64,000 nucleotides of DNA, from positions 1 to 64,000 of the forward strand of contig CAMYAE010000003.1 of the NCBI GenBank assembly GCA_947253655.1. The letters run 5' to 3'. Shown here piece by piece: positions 1-8,474 of the stretch. Both the position numbers and the translations under genes were made by a program. Every line of letters starts with the position of its first letter. Positions within the stretch are counted from its first letter, which is position 1. The notes under the pieces were generated by a model that searched no databases, was not told where the DNA came from, and saw only the letters and a program-made list of their open reading frames with translations. The DNA is from an uncultured Bacteroidales bacterium (GTDB lineage Bacteria > Bacteroidota > Bacteroidia > Bacteroidales > UBA932).

Positions 1-44
1 CACCTCTCTATTCGTCGGCAGCGTCAGATGTGTATAAGAGACAG
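1..44. other. Illumina Nextera P5 adapter with i5 index (not genomic)
   Basis: Bases 12-44 are identical to the Nextera read-1 transposase adapter, ending in the 19-bp mosaic end AGATGTGTATAAGAGACAG. Bases 4-11 (CTCTCTAT) match the Nextera i5 index known as S502/N502, and bases 1-3 (CAC) are the end of the P5 flow-cell oligo. This is untrimmed library sequence at the contig end. Genomic sequence begins at about base 45. Confidence 0.97.
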
Positions 45-45
45 G

Positions 46-1752
46 GGCAGGACAGTGCTTGAGGAGACAATGACTGCCTTTGAAAAATTAGACCGTCTGC
101 AGAGCGAGCTTGACGACATTAATATTCAGCTCGCCGAGAGGACAGATTATGAGTCTGCCGGATATATGGAGCTAATAGACAGGCTGAATACGGTTAATGA
201 TCTGCTTGCATTCGAACAGTCCGAGCCGCCGGAGGTCCAGGTGCAAAAGACTTTGCTGGGACTTGGATTCAAGGATGAAGATTTCAATAGAAAGACCGAA
301 ACTTTCAGCCAAGGCTGGAATATGAGGATAGAACTTGCCAAGATTCTTCTTACCCAGCCTGATGTTCTGCTTTTGGACGAGCCGACAAATCATCTTGATA
401 TCGAATCGATAGAGTGGCTTGAAGATTATCTGAAAACATACAGAGGCTCATTGCTCATCGTTTCTCATGACAGAAGGTTTCTGGACAATATTACAGACAG
501 GACTGTCGAGATTATGCTGGGACACATTCACGATTATAAAGTGTCTTACAGCAAATACATTGAGCTCAGGAAAGAGAGAATTACACAACAGACTGCAGCC
601 TTTGAGAATCAGCAGAAGATGATAGAAAAGACTGAGGACTTTATTGCAAAGTTCAGGTACAAACCTACAAAGTCCAATCAGGTGCAGTCGAGAATCAAGG
701 CTCTTGACAAGCTTGAGCGCATAGAAATCGATGAGACGGAAAATGTCAGGCTTACTGTAAAGTTTCCTCCAGCTCCGCGTTCAGGAGATGTCGTTTTCAA
801 AGGAACCTCGCTCACTGTCGGTTATGACAATAAGGCGGTGTTCGGAAATGCTGAAATTGAAATAAGGCGAGGTGAAAAAGTTGCCTTAATCGGAAGAAAC
901 GGTGAGGGCAAGACCACACTGATGAAAGTAATTGCCGGCAATCTTGAGCCCATATCTGGCAACGCTACTATAGGGTATAATGTCAATATAGGCTATTTTG
1001 CTCAAAATCAGGAAGATATACTTGATAAAGAAGATACCGTCTTCGGCACTCTTGACCGTATTGCTACCGGGGACATTCGCACGAAACTCCGGGACATCCT
1101 GGCTGAGTTCCTGTTCAGAGGAGAGGATATAGACAAGAAGGTTTCAATATTGAGCGGAGGAGAGCGTGCCAGGCTCGGTATGGCGAAACTTATGCTCCAG
1201 CCATACAACCTCCTGGCTTTGGATGAGCCGACAAACCACATGGACATAAGGTCAAAAGACATATTGAAGCAAGCTCTTCAGGCTTATGACGGCACACTGG
1301 TTATTGTTTCTCACGACAGGGATTTTCTGGAAGGTCTTGTCGGCAAGATATATGAGTTCAGAAACGGACACGTCATAGAGCATCTTGGCTCAGTCAGCGA
1401 TTTTCTTGAAAAAAGGAAATTGGAAAATCTCGTGGAACTCGAAAGACGTTTTGGCCGGAACAAACTATCATCAATTAACGATGAAAATAAATCCTCTGAA
1501 GCGAAAAAGGACTTTATCGAACAGAAAGCCATATCGAGAGATGAGCGAAAACTTAAAAACAAGGTGGAAAGCATTGAGAATAAGATAGCTATCATTGAAT
1601 CAGAGATGAAATCAATAGAAGAAATCCTTGCTAATCCGCAAAAGAATGACGATATTTTGCCTTTGACAATGAAATACAATGAATTGAAGCAGGATTTAGA
1701 ACATAAGACGGCAGAATGGGATCTTACAGTAGAAAAATTAAGTAAATTATAA
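46..1752 (+). CDS. ABC-F family ATPase, 5' truncated
   Basis: Soluble tandem-ATPase protein of the ABC-F family (Uup/EttA/ABCF3 type). Members act on ribosomes, either in translation quality control or in antibiotic protection. The first nucleotide-binding domain lacks its Walker A because the contig starts inside it, but its degenerate signature (SQGWNMRIELAK) and Walker B (LLLDEPTNHLD) are present. The second domain is complete: Walker A GRNGEGKTT, signature LSGGERARLGMAK and Walker B LALDEPTNHMD. An inter-domain linker and a C-terminal coiled coil are visible. The apparent upstream start encoding MCIRDR is adapter sequence, so the true N-terminus is missing. Which ABC-F subgroup it belongs to cannot be decided from this fragment. 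Confidence 0.93.
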   Translation, partial: GRTVLEETMTAFEKLDRLQSELDDINIQLAERTDYESAGYMELIDRLNTVNDLLAFEQSEPPEVQVQKTLLGLGFKDEDFNRKTETFSQGWNMRIELAKILLTQPDVLLLDEPTNHLDIESIEWLEDYLKTYRGSLLIVSHDRRFLDNITDRTVEIMLGHIHDYKVSYSKYIELRKERITQQTAAFENQQKMIEKTEDFIAKFRYKPTKSNQVQSRIKALDKLERIEIDETENVRLTVKFPPAPRSGDVVFKGTSLTVGYDNKAVFGNAEIEIRRGEKVALIGRNGEGKTTLMKVIAGNLEPISGNATIGYNVNIGYFAQNQEDILDKEDTVFGTLDRIATGDIRTKLRDILAEFLFRGEDIDKKVSILSGGERARLGMAKLMLQPYNLLALDEPTNHMDIRSKDILKQALQAYDGTLVIVSHDRDFLEGLVGKIYEFRNGHVIEHLGSVSDFLEKRKLENLVELERRFGRNKLSSINDENKSSEAKKDFIEQKAISRDERKLKNKVESIENKIAIIESEMKSIEEILANPQKNDDILPLTMKYNELKQDLEHKTAEWDLTVEKLSKL

Positions 1753-1765
1753 TATTTATAACACC

Positions 1766-2680
1766 ATGAATAATAAAAAGTTATCATTATTTATATTAAG
1801 TATAGCTTTGATTGTGTTTCCCGGCAATGAATCTACAGCGCAAAGGAAATCGAGGTCTGATGAATTTTCAGAGTTTAACACTATCGAAGCCAATGATTGT
1901 TTCAATATTATATTGAGGAGCGCTGATGAATACGCTGTAGACTGGACCGTTAGCGAAGATGTTTCAGACTATGTTGAGGTCTATGTCGTCGGCAAGGTGC
2001 TTCATCTCTCATTTGAAAAGAAGTCTCTTCCTAAAGAAATCAAAAAGAAATACAAAGGGAAGAACGCTCCTAAGATGGTACTTGACGCTATCGTTTACGC
2101 CCCCGCAATCAGTAGAATTGTACTTTCCGATAAAGCCACACTTAAATCAGAAGGTGAGGAGTTACATGCCGAAGATTTCTCCATATCCCTTTCAGGGGCT
2201 TCTGTTTTGGAAAATATCAAGGTCATATCGAAGACGGCGACAGTGGAGCAGACCAAGGCTTCCAAGGCAGAAATGGATATAATTTCTGAAAGCCTTGTTG
2301 CCACCACCTCGAATTCCTCCTCATTGAAATTGAATTTTGACTCCGGTACTCTAACGCTTTCAAGCAAAGGTTCGTCGAAAATTTTTGCAAAGGGGAACTC
2401 GACAGCAACGGCTACAAATTCTCAAAACAGTTCTTCCATTACTCTAAGTGGTGAAACTGAGAATATTGATATTCAATCAATAGGCACGTCTAAACAGGAC
2501 ATTTCCGGCTTTGCTGCAAGGAAAGTTTATACCAAGCTTTCCGGGCTAAGTGAAGTTATTGTAAATCCTTCGGATATTTTGTCCGTAGATGTCAAAGGTG
2601 CAAAACTCTATTTCATGAACGACCCTGTCATAGAAATAGTCAAAGTTGAAAACGGAACGTTGAAACATTACGAAAAATAA
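1766..2680 (+). CDS. GIN-domain (DUF2807) secreted protein
   Basis: A 304-residue protein with an N-terminal signal peptide (hydrophobic stretch about residues 5-20, then ESTAQ). The body is repetitive beta sequence of the head-GIN/DUF2807 type, with alternating short beta strands in a right-handed stack. It starts 14 bases after the ABC-F gene and is probably co-transcribed with it. The family is common in Bacteroidota and often annotated as a putative autotransporter adhesin head, but its function is unproven. A second member lies at 47114-47908. No lipobox Cys is seen here, so it is probably periplasmic or exported. Confidence 0.8.
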   Translation: MNNKKLSLFILSIALIVFPGNESTAQRKSRSDEFSEFNTIEANDCFNIILRSADEYAVDWTVSEDVSDYVEVYVVGKVLHLSFEKKSLPKEIKKKYKGKNAPKMVLDAIVYAPAISRIVLSDKATLKSEGEELHAEDFSISLSGASVLENIKVISKTATVEQTKASKAEMDIISESLVATTSNSSSLKLNFDSGTLTLSSKGSSKIFAKGNSTATATNSQNSSSITLSGETENIDIQSIGTSKQDISGFAARKVYTKLSGLSEVIVNPSDILSVDVKGAKLYFMNDPVIEIVKVENGTLKHYEK

Positions 2681-2689
2681 TATTCTTAA

Positions 2690-3781
2690 GTGCTTATAAT
2701 TGATTCTCATTGTGATACGCCTTCCCAGATAATGAGGCAAAGGGACTTGCGTCTCGACAACAATAGGGGACACGTTGATTTTCCTAAACTTAAAAGAGGC
2801 GACATCGGTGCCGTATTTTTTGCCCTATATACCTCTGCAACACTTTCCCCTGACGAGGCGACCAAGGCTGCTCTGGAAATGGCGGCAGGAGTGTTCGATG
2901 CCGTTGCCTCATCTGACACTGCCGAGATGGCCTATTCAACCGATGATATCCTTGCAAATCGGGATAAAGGCAAGGTGTCCATATTATTGGGAATGGAAAA
3001 CGGAGCTCCGATACAACATTCATTGCCATTGCTCCGGCTCTTTTATAGGCTTGGTGTCCGCTATATGACACTTACACACAACGGAGACAACGAAATTGGG
3101 GATTCAGCTGCCAAAGGAAGTACATGGAACGGTTTGAGCCCTTTCGGAATCGAGGTAGTGGAAGAAATGAACAGCATAGGCATGCTCGTTGACATTGCAC
3201 ATGCTTCGGACAAGACTTTCTTCGATTGCATACAGTACTCTAAAGCACCTGTTGTCTCCACACATTCTTGCTGCAGGGCGATTGCCGGTCACAGAAGGAA
3301 TATGACGGACGAAATGATTCGTGCAATGGCAGATAAAGGGGGAGTCATCCAGATAAATTTCTATCCGACATTTCTTTCGGATGCCTTTGCAAGAGATTTT
3401 GCCGAATGGGAAAAAGCCCATGGCAACGCCGATGAAATAGAACAGGCCTATATCTCAAGCCCGCGCAGTGATGCAAAGAAGGAGGCGTGGTATTCCCTTG
3501 TTGACAGCATGTCCGAATTGCAAAGGCCTGGTGTAGAGACTATCGTAGATCACATTGACCATGCAGTGAATGTAGGCGGTATAGATCACGTCGGTATCGG
3601 CTCTGATTTCGATGGTATTGCCGTCACTCCATACGGCGTGGAGGACATATCCAAGACAGGTCTTGTCTTTGATGAGATGCGAAGACGCGGCTATTCAGAG
3701 GATAGCATTGAAAAAGTGGCCGGAAAGAACTTCCTAAGGGTCTTAAAGGACGCTGAATTATTAAAAACAAAAATGTTATAA
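2690..3781 (+). CDS. Membrane dipeptidase-like zinc peptidase (M19)
   Basis: Peptidase family M19 (renal dipeptidase), which cleaves dipeptides with a binuclear zinc site. The first zinc pair is the HCDT motif at residues 7-10. The conserved GMENG glutamate segment, DIAHAS, STHSCCRAI-GHRRN and GIGSDFDG follow in the family order. The length (363 residues) is normal. The start is a GTG at 2690, needed to keep the N-terminal HxD motif, and no ATG lies closer to it. There is no signal peptide, so this version is predicted cytoplasmic. It follows the DUF2807 gene by 9 bases. Confidence 0.9.
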   Translation: MLIIDSHCDTPSQIMRQRDLRLDNNRGHVDFPKLKRGDIGAVFFALYTSATLSPDEATKAALEMAAGVFDAVASSDTAEMAYSTDDILANRDKGKVSILLGMENGAPIQHSLPLLRLFYRLGVRYMTLTHNGDNEIGDSAAKGSTWNGLSPFGIEVVEEMNSIGMLVDIAHASDKTFFDCIQYSKAPVVSTHSCCRAIAGHRRNMTDEMIRAMADKGGVIQINFYPTFLSDAFARDFAEWEKAHGNADEIEQAYISSPRSDAKKEAWYSLVDSMSELQRPGVETIVDHIDHAVNVGGIDHVGIGSDFDGIAVTPYGVEDISKTGLVFDEMRRRGYSEDSIEKVAGKNFLRVLKDAELLKTKML

Positions 3782-3812
3782 CGCGTAACCTTTTTGTTTT
3801 TAACACTAATAA

Positions 3813-5084
3813 TCAATGGTTTAATTCATTAGTAATGAATTTAATCAAGAGGTTTAGTGCTGAGGCTGCAAACCTTTCTATATTGTGTTTACGATCTGTG
3901 TGGTACCGGAATTTAGCTGTCTCTATATGATTTTTGGAAGCCACGGCCGCCCAAACAGTGCCTTCAGGATTCCTCTCATCACCACCGCCAGGGCCGGCAA
4001 GGCCTGTAGTTGCGACCGAGAAATCGCTTCCGAACAAATCCAATACGCCTTTTGCCATAGCTGCTGCTGTCTCGGAGCTGACTACACCATATTCGGATAT
4101 TGTACTGCAAGGCACATTAAGGAGTTCCTCCTTTATTCTTACTGCATATGACGTAACTGAGCCTAAATAGTAGGATGAAGCACCAGGCACAGAAGTTATT
4201 AACTGGGATATTTCACCTCCCGTGCATGATTCAGCCACACTCAGTGTCTTCCCGGAAGACTTGAGCAGCTTACCGAGCACGACTTGCAGAGTATCGTCCT
4301 GATAAGAATATATTAGGTCTCCGATTATCTGTTTAAGACCGTCTATCTGCTTGTCCAGCAACTTATTTCCCTCCTCTGTGTTACAGCCGTAGATGGAAAG
4401 CCGAAGTCTGACACCTGTGAGGGTGTCGGGAAGATATGCCAGATGCACTGATGGCGGCAAAGCGTCTTCCCATCCGGCTATTTTCTTTGCCAATGCTGAC
4501 TCTGCAAGTCCGTAGGTCATTATATTCCTATGACAGATTCCTGTGATTGAATAACGCTTACCGATGTCGTCCATTACATCAGGCAGGGCCGCAACCGTCT
4601 CAAAAGGCACTCCGGGCATTGAGTACAACGTAGAGTGTCTGTTATCACCGGTAGAGATATTGAAAACCATAATCGGTGCAGTTCCGAGACGGTTTAATAT
4701 CACCTCGCATTTGTCCGGGACAAGAGCCTGGGCCTTATTGACGTCAAGCACGTCCAATCCTCTGGAACTGAGGATTTCATGGATAATTTCAAGCTGTCCG
4801 GCATTTTCAATATATCCGCCGCTACCGCTTAATTCCGCAAGGGCTGATTTGGTAATGTCGTCCTTTGTCGGGCCGAGGCCTCCGGTTACAATTACTATAT
4901 CATTATCCCTCAATTCATTCCGCAATGATGAGATAATGGTATCACGTTCATCTCCTACTGAAATCATCCTGTTTACGCGGATCCCAAGACGGCCAAGAGC
5001 TCTGGCAATTTCAGACGAATTGGTATCCACTACCTGTCCGATAAGGATTTCGTCACCTATAGTACAAACCGATGCAGTTACCAT
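3813..5084 (-). CDS. cinA: CinA-family protein
   Basis: Two-domain CinA protein of 423 residues. The N-terminal MoCF-like domain carries GDEILIGQVVDTNS and VTGGLGPTKDD. The C-terminal nicotinamide-mononucleotide deamidase domain carries SVAESCTGGEIS, with its catalytic Ser/Cys region, and TTGLAGPGGG. Known members hydrolyse NMN to nicotinic acid mononucleotide in pyridine-nucleotide recycling. It lies 10 bases downstream of pyrD on the same strand, which suggests co-transcription. The gene converges with the M19 dipeptidase gene. Confidence 0.93.
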   Translation of the reverse strand: MVTASVCTIGDEILIGQVVDTNSSEIARALGRLGIRVNRMISVGDERDTIISSLRNELRDNDIVIVTGGLGPTKDDITKSALAELSGSGGYIENAGQLEIIHEILSSRGLDVLDVNKAQALVPDKCEVILNRLGTAPIMVFNISTGDNRHSTLYSMPGVPFETVAALPDVMDDIGKRYSITGICHRNIMTYGLAESALAKKIAGWEDALPPSVHLAYLPDTLTGVRLRLSIYGCNTEEGNKLLDKQIDGLKQIIGDLIYSYQDDTLQVVLGKLLKSSGKTLSVAESCTGGEISQLITSVPGASSYYLGSVTSYAVRIKEELLNVPCSTISEYGVVSSETAAAMAKGVLDLFGSDFSVATTGLAGPGGGDERNPEGTVWAAVASKNHIETAKFRYHTDRKHNIERFAASALNLLIKFITNELNH

Positions 5085-5094
5085 ATTTTATAAA

Positions 5095-6126
5095 TCATTT
5101 ATTATCAAGTTCCTGAAGAATTTTCTTTACGAAGCTCGGACCTTCGTATATAAAACCGGTGTAAACCTCAATCAACGAAGCGCCGGCTTCAAGCATTTCC
5201 TTAGCCTGGCGAGGGCTCATAATGCCTCCAACTCCAATAATAGGCAGTTTTCCGGTCGTTTTATCGTGGATATATCTTACCATAGCCGTACTCCTCTCAA
5301 AGAGCGGTGCACCAGAAAGACCGCCTTTACCAATACCAGCTATGGTCTTTTCATCTGTCGACAGGCCTTTACGGCTCCTTGTTGTGTTTCCGACGACGAT
5401 CCCGTCCACTCCCGACCTCATAGAATAGGTAAGGACCTCATCCAATTGGTCGTCCGGGACATCCAATGATATTTTCACAAGCACAGGCTTATATACATCC
5501 ATGCTTGTTCGTTTATCCAATAACGGGTCCATTATGTCAGATAGAAAAGAGGTGTCCTGGAGGTCTGTAAGCCCTTCCACATTAGGACAGGACACATTTA
5601 TGACAAACATGTCCACAAAATCGTAAAGAAGAGAAAATCCAGATTCGTAATCCTTTGCGATCTGCTCTCCCTGGGATGTGGTGTTTTTCGATATATTTGC
5701 CGCCAAAACAACCTCCGGCCTGTTTTTCTTCAGATTTTCTATTACGGCCATAACACCGTTATTGTTTATCCCCATCCTGTTGATGATTGCTTTGTCTTCC
5801 GGCAACCTGAAAAGCCGTGGTTTTGGGTTTCCCGGCTGCGGCTGAGGGGTTATGGAACCGATTTCAATGAAGCCGAAACTCAAGTCGGACAATTCATTAT
5901 AATACTTTCCATTCTTATCCATTCCGCCTGCAAGTCCGACCGGGTTAGGGAAGTCTATGCCGAAGACATTGCGCCTTAGAGACGGATGCTCTCTCTTGAA
6001 AAACATCCTTATCAACGGTCTCCCGAACGGGATTTTACGCGTCGCACCCAGTATTTTCAGAGTCAGGTCATGTACAAATTCAGGATTAAGCCCGAACAAG
6101 ATAGGTCTGATAATTTTTTTATACAT
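5095..6126 (-). CDS. pyrD: Dihydroorotate dehydrogenase (quinone), class 2
   Basis: Oxidises dihydroorotate to orotate, the fourth step of pyrimidine synthesis, passing electrons to quinones. At 343 residues it carries the N-terminal membrane-associating extension of class 2 enzymes. FMN-site motifs visible are VGLAGGMDKNGK, IEIGSITPQPQPGNPKPR, NRMGINN, VNVSCPN and IIGVGGI. The class 2 catalytic serine is expected in the NVSCPN region. It precedes cinA in a two-gene minus-strand run. Confidence 0.95.
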   Translation of the reverse strand: MYKKIIRPILFGLNPEFVHDLTLKILGATRKIPFGRPLIRMFFKREHPSLRRNVFGIDFPNPVGLAGGMDKNGKYYNELSDLSFGFIEIGSITPQPQPGNPKPRLFRLPEDKAIINRMGINNNGVMAVIENLKKNRPEVVLAANISKNTTSQGEQIAKDYESGFSLLYDFVDMFVINVSCPNVEGLTDLQDTSFLSDIMDPLLDKRTSMDVYKPVLVKISLDVPDDQLDEVLTYSMRSGVDGIVVGNTTRSRKGLSTDEKTIAGIGKGGLSGAPLFERSTAMVRYIHDKTTGKLPIIGVGGIMSPRQAKEMLEAGASLIEVYTGFIYEGPSFVKKILQELDNK

Positions 6127-6183
6127 AAAACTGTCTAATTCTATACAAACTTACACAAAAAAACGGCAATTCATATAAATTAG

Positions 6184-6642
6184 TCAGCGTATCTCTTCAA
6201 ATGTGTTGTTATCGTAGAAAACGACAACCCTCTCGATTCTACGTCCGCTCTTTGCCGGCTCATCGCATCTACAGACTGCCTGAGATACATTATCAGTACC
6301 GGATGTTCCGTCATCAGAGATGACTTGTGTGGCATCGGATATCTTCCTCTCGTTCTCAAATTCGCTGAAAAGTGTATCATCCTCCACAGATTCGTCATTG
6401 TCGGAGACGGTAATTTCCTTGGCAGAAGCCGAATCCTTATACATTCTTCCTTTGCCTGACAGCAGCCACTCAACATTCAGGCTGGGGTAGTGCGTCATCA
6501 TACCGGTTATGAAATCATATCCGGGCTTGTTTCTTCCTGATAATATATGAGAAACGCTTGCACGAGCGACCCCAATCGTATCGGCAAAAAGAGCCTGAGA
6601 GATGTTCTCGGCATCTAAAAATTTCTGAAGCCTGTCGTTCAT
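6184..6642 (-). CDS. XRE-family transcriptional regulator
   Basis: A 152-residue protein with an N-terminal helix-turn-helix (about residues 5-60; QALFADTIGVARASVSHILSG is the recognition region, followed by the NVEWLLSGKG motif usual in Bacteroidota XRE proteins). The C-terminal half is acidic and low in complexity. Its own promoter (-33 complement at 6690-6692, -7 complement at 6663-6670) contains one copy of the ACAAATGT/ACATTTGT octamer that recurs through the upstream gap, so autoregulation is plausible. Targets are unknown. Confidence 0.85.
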   Translation of the reverse strand: MNDRLQKFLDAENISQALFADTIGVARASVSHILSGRNKPGYDFITGMMTHYPSLNVEWLLSGKGRMYKDSASAKEITVSDNDESVEDDTLFSEFENERKISDATQVISDDGTSGTDNVSQAVCRCDEPAKSGRRIERVVVFYDNNTFEEIR

Positions 6643-7169
6643 AATAGTATATGTTATTTACACAAATGTAACTCAAAAATAACTTTTATCAAAATTAAAA
6701 CCCCTTAACATTTGTGAATAAGGACTAAGTGATTATTTAATTACAGATATATTTAACTAACTAAAACTTTATATTAGACTTATAAAAGTGCTGATTATAT
6801 GTTACTTAACATATAGAAATATAGCTTTAAATGACACATCCTCAGTAGCAAGAACATGATTAACATGCTATATATAAATCTATAATTCATATTAGATATT
6901 ATAATTATCTGATTTACAATATAATAAATAATAAACAATACGAGCATAATAATTTCTTATTATACAAAAGTAAACCAACACAAAATAAACTAAAACATTT
7001 GTAACCACGACGGGTGTTTACATTAATAGCTGTTAACAATACATTTGTAATCGTTAATAACTTGTTTATAACCTTGAATTTGTTGAACAAATGTAATTGT
7101 GCGGGATTTCATTATTTCTGTTGTAATTCGTATTTTTGCACGGAAAATGAATTTAGAAGAAGTTTGACA
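6643..7169. promoter_or_regulatory. 527-base AT-rich intergenic region with repeated ACATTTGT octamers
   Basis: There is no convincing gene here. Five copies of ACATTTGT or its complement lie at 6662-6669, 6708-6715, 6995-7002, 7041-7048 and 7087-7094. Three successive spacings are exactly 46 bases. A perfect 8-bp inverted repeat (ATATGTTA/TAACATAT, 2-base loop) lies at 6797-6814. Candidate -7 boxes face both ways: complement 6663-6670 and 6674-6681 toward the XRE gene, and 7131-7138 toward queA. It may be a divergent control region bound by the XRE protein; this is inference. Confidence 0.5.
7131..7138 (+). promoter_or_regulatory. -7 promoter element of queA
   Basis: TATTTTTG matches the Bacteroidota -7 consensus TAnnTTTG, 31 bases before the chosen ATG. 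No clear TTG box is seen at the usual distance upstream. Confidence 0.5.
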
Positions 7170-8378
7170 ATGGTACCTGAAATTCATATTGAAGACTATA
7201 ATTATAATCTGCCGGACGATAGAATTGCAAAATATCCTTTGCCGGAAAGGGATTCGTCTAAGCTGCTCATATATGACAACGGAAAAGTTGATGAAAAAAT
7301 ATTCCGAAATCTGCCGGAATTGTTGCCGGAGAACGCCATTATGGTGTTCAACAACACAAAGGTAGTTCCGGCCAGACTACATTTCCAGAAAGCCACAGGT
7401 GCACATATAGAAATTTTCTGCCTTGAGCCTGTTCTGCCTGTAGAATATAATTTGGCATTTGCCGCTACGGAAAGTTGTAGGTGGAAATGTATTATCGGCA
7501 ATGCGAAGAAATGGAAAGATGAGGAGTTGTATCTGTATAATCCTGAGACTAATGTCGATGTCACGCGGATGTCGCTGACGGCGTCAATGGTGGAACGTGA
7601 CGGACAGACCGGCATTGTTGAGTTTCGTTGGAAAGACTCATCCCCGTTCTCCAAAGTGCTTGAGACGTGCGGATCAGTGCCAATTCCCCCATATCTCAAT
7701 AGAGAAACGGAAACGATTGATACGGAACGCTATCAGACCCTATATGCCAAATTGAGAGGCTCGGTCGCTGCTCCAACGGCAGGACTGCACTTTACCGAGA
7801 CCGTCCTTAATAATATAAAAAACAAGGGTATTTATATGGAAGACGTATGCCTGCATGTAGGAGCCGGCACCTTTCTTCCTGTAAAATCCTCTAATGTAGC
7901 CGAGCACCCCATGCACAGGGAGCCTTTTTCCATTACTTTGGACCTTTTGAAGAAATTGGCTGCTACGGACAGGAAAATAATCGCTGTTGGCACGACTTCC
8001 GTTCGGACAATAGAATCTTTGTATTATGCCGGCGTTGACTGCATTGAAAAAGGTGTGCCTGAGGATATAGGCCAATGGGTCCCATATAATAGGGATTACG
8101 CATATTCTACTAAGGAGGCTTTGGAGGCTATAGTGGAATATTTAGAGAAGAACGGCAAGTCGGAATTGAAACTCGGCACGAGGATTATAATAGTACCGGG
8201 CTTCAAGTTCAGGCTTACTGATATGCTTGTAACCAATTTTCATCAGCCCGAAAGCACCCTGATCCTGCTTGTCTCAGCTTTTGTAGCTGGAGACTGGAGG
8301 ACAATATACGAATATGCATTGTCGAACGACTTCAGATTTCTCAGTTACGGGGACAGTTCTTTGCTATTCAGAAGATAA
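7170..8378 (+). CDS. queA: S-adenosylmethionine:tRNA ribosyltransferase-isomerase
   Basis: Transfers the ribose of SAM to preQ1 in tRNA, giving epoxyqueuosine, the penultimate step of queuosine synthesis. Family motifs are DYNYNLPDDRIAKYP at the N-terminus, VFNNTKVVPARL, GSVAAPTAGLHFT, VGAGTFLPV and TNFHQPESTLILLVSA. The reading frame stays open to 7014, but a -7 box at 7131-7138 and the family N-terminus support the ATG at 7170 (402 residues). The preQ0 genes queC, queD and queE lie separately at 25841-27410. Confidence 0.93.
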   Translation: MVPEIHIEDYNYNLPDDRIAKYPLPERDSSKLLIYDNGKVDEKIFRNLPELLPENAIMVFNNTKVVPARLHFQKATGAHIEIFCLEPVLPVEYNLAFAATESCRWKCIIGNAKKWKDEELYLYNPETNVDVTRMSLTASMVERDGQTGIVEFRWKDSSPFSKVLETCGSVPIPPYLNRETETIDTERYQTLYAKLRGSVAAPTAGLHFTETVLNNIKNKGIYMEDVCLHVGAGTFLPVKSSNVAEHPMHREPFSITLDLLKKLAATDRKIIAVGTTSVRTIESLYYAGVDCIEKGVPEDIGQWVPYNRDYAYSTKEALEAIVEYLEKNGKSELKLGTRIIIVPGFKFRLTDMLVTNFHQPESTLILLVSAFVAGDWRTIYEYALSNDFRFLSYGDSSLLFRR

Positions 8379-8398
8379 CTGATTTGTCGCTTCGGCTA

Positions 8399-8429
8399 TT
8401 GTTCTTTGTTTTGTTTTTTTATAGATTTG
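8399..8429 (+). promoter_or_regulatory. Promoter of the acyltransferase gene
   Basis: TTG at 8399-8401, a 20-base spacer, then TAGATTTG at 8422-8429: a complete Bacteroidota promoter. It lies inside the open frame upstream of 8475 and therefore rules out the longer N-terminus. Confidence 0.75.
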
Positions 8430-8474
8430 CATATTGAAATTTATAATAGAAACCAAAATATTTCTGATTGGCCT

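Noticed and set aside
28..45. Start codon and peptide MCIRDR at the beginning of the first gene
   Set aside because: It is encoded by the Nextera adapter, not by the genome.
4564..5469. Long plus-strand ORF (301 codons) across cinA and pyrD
   Set aside because: It is antisense to two complete conserved genes and has no domain, promoter or credible start.
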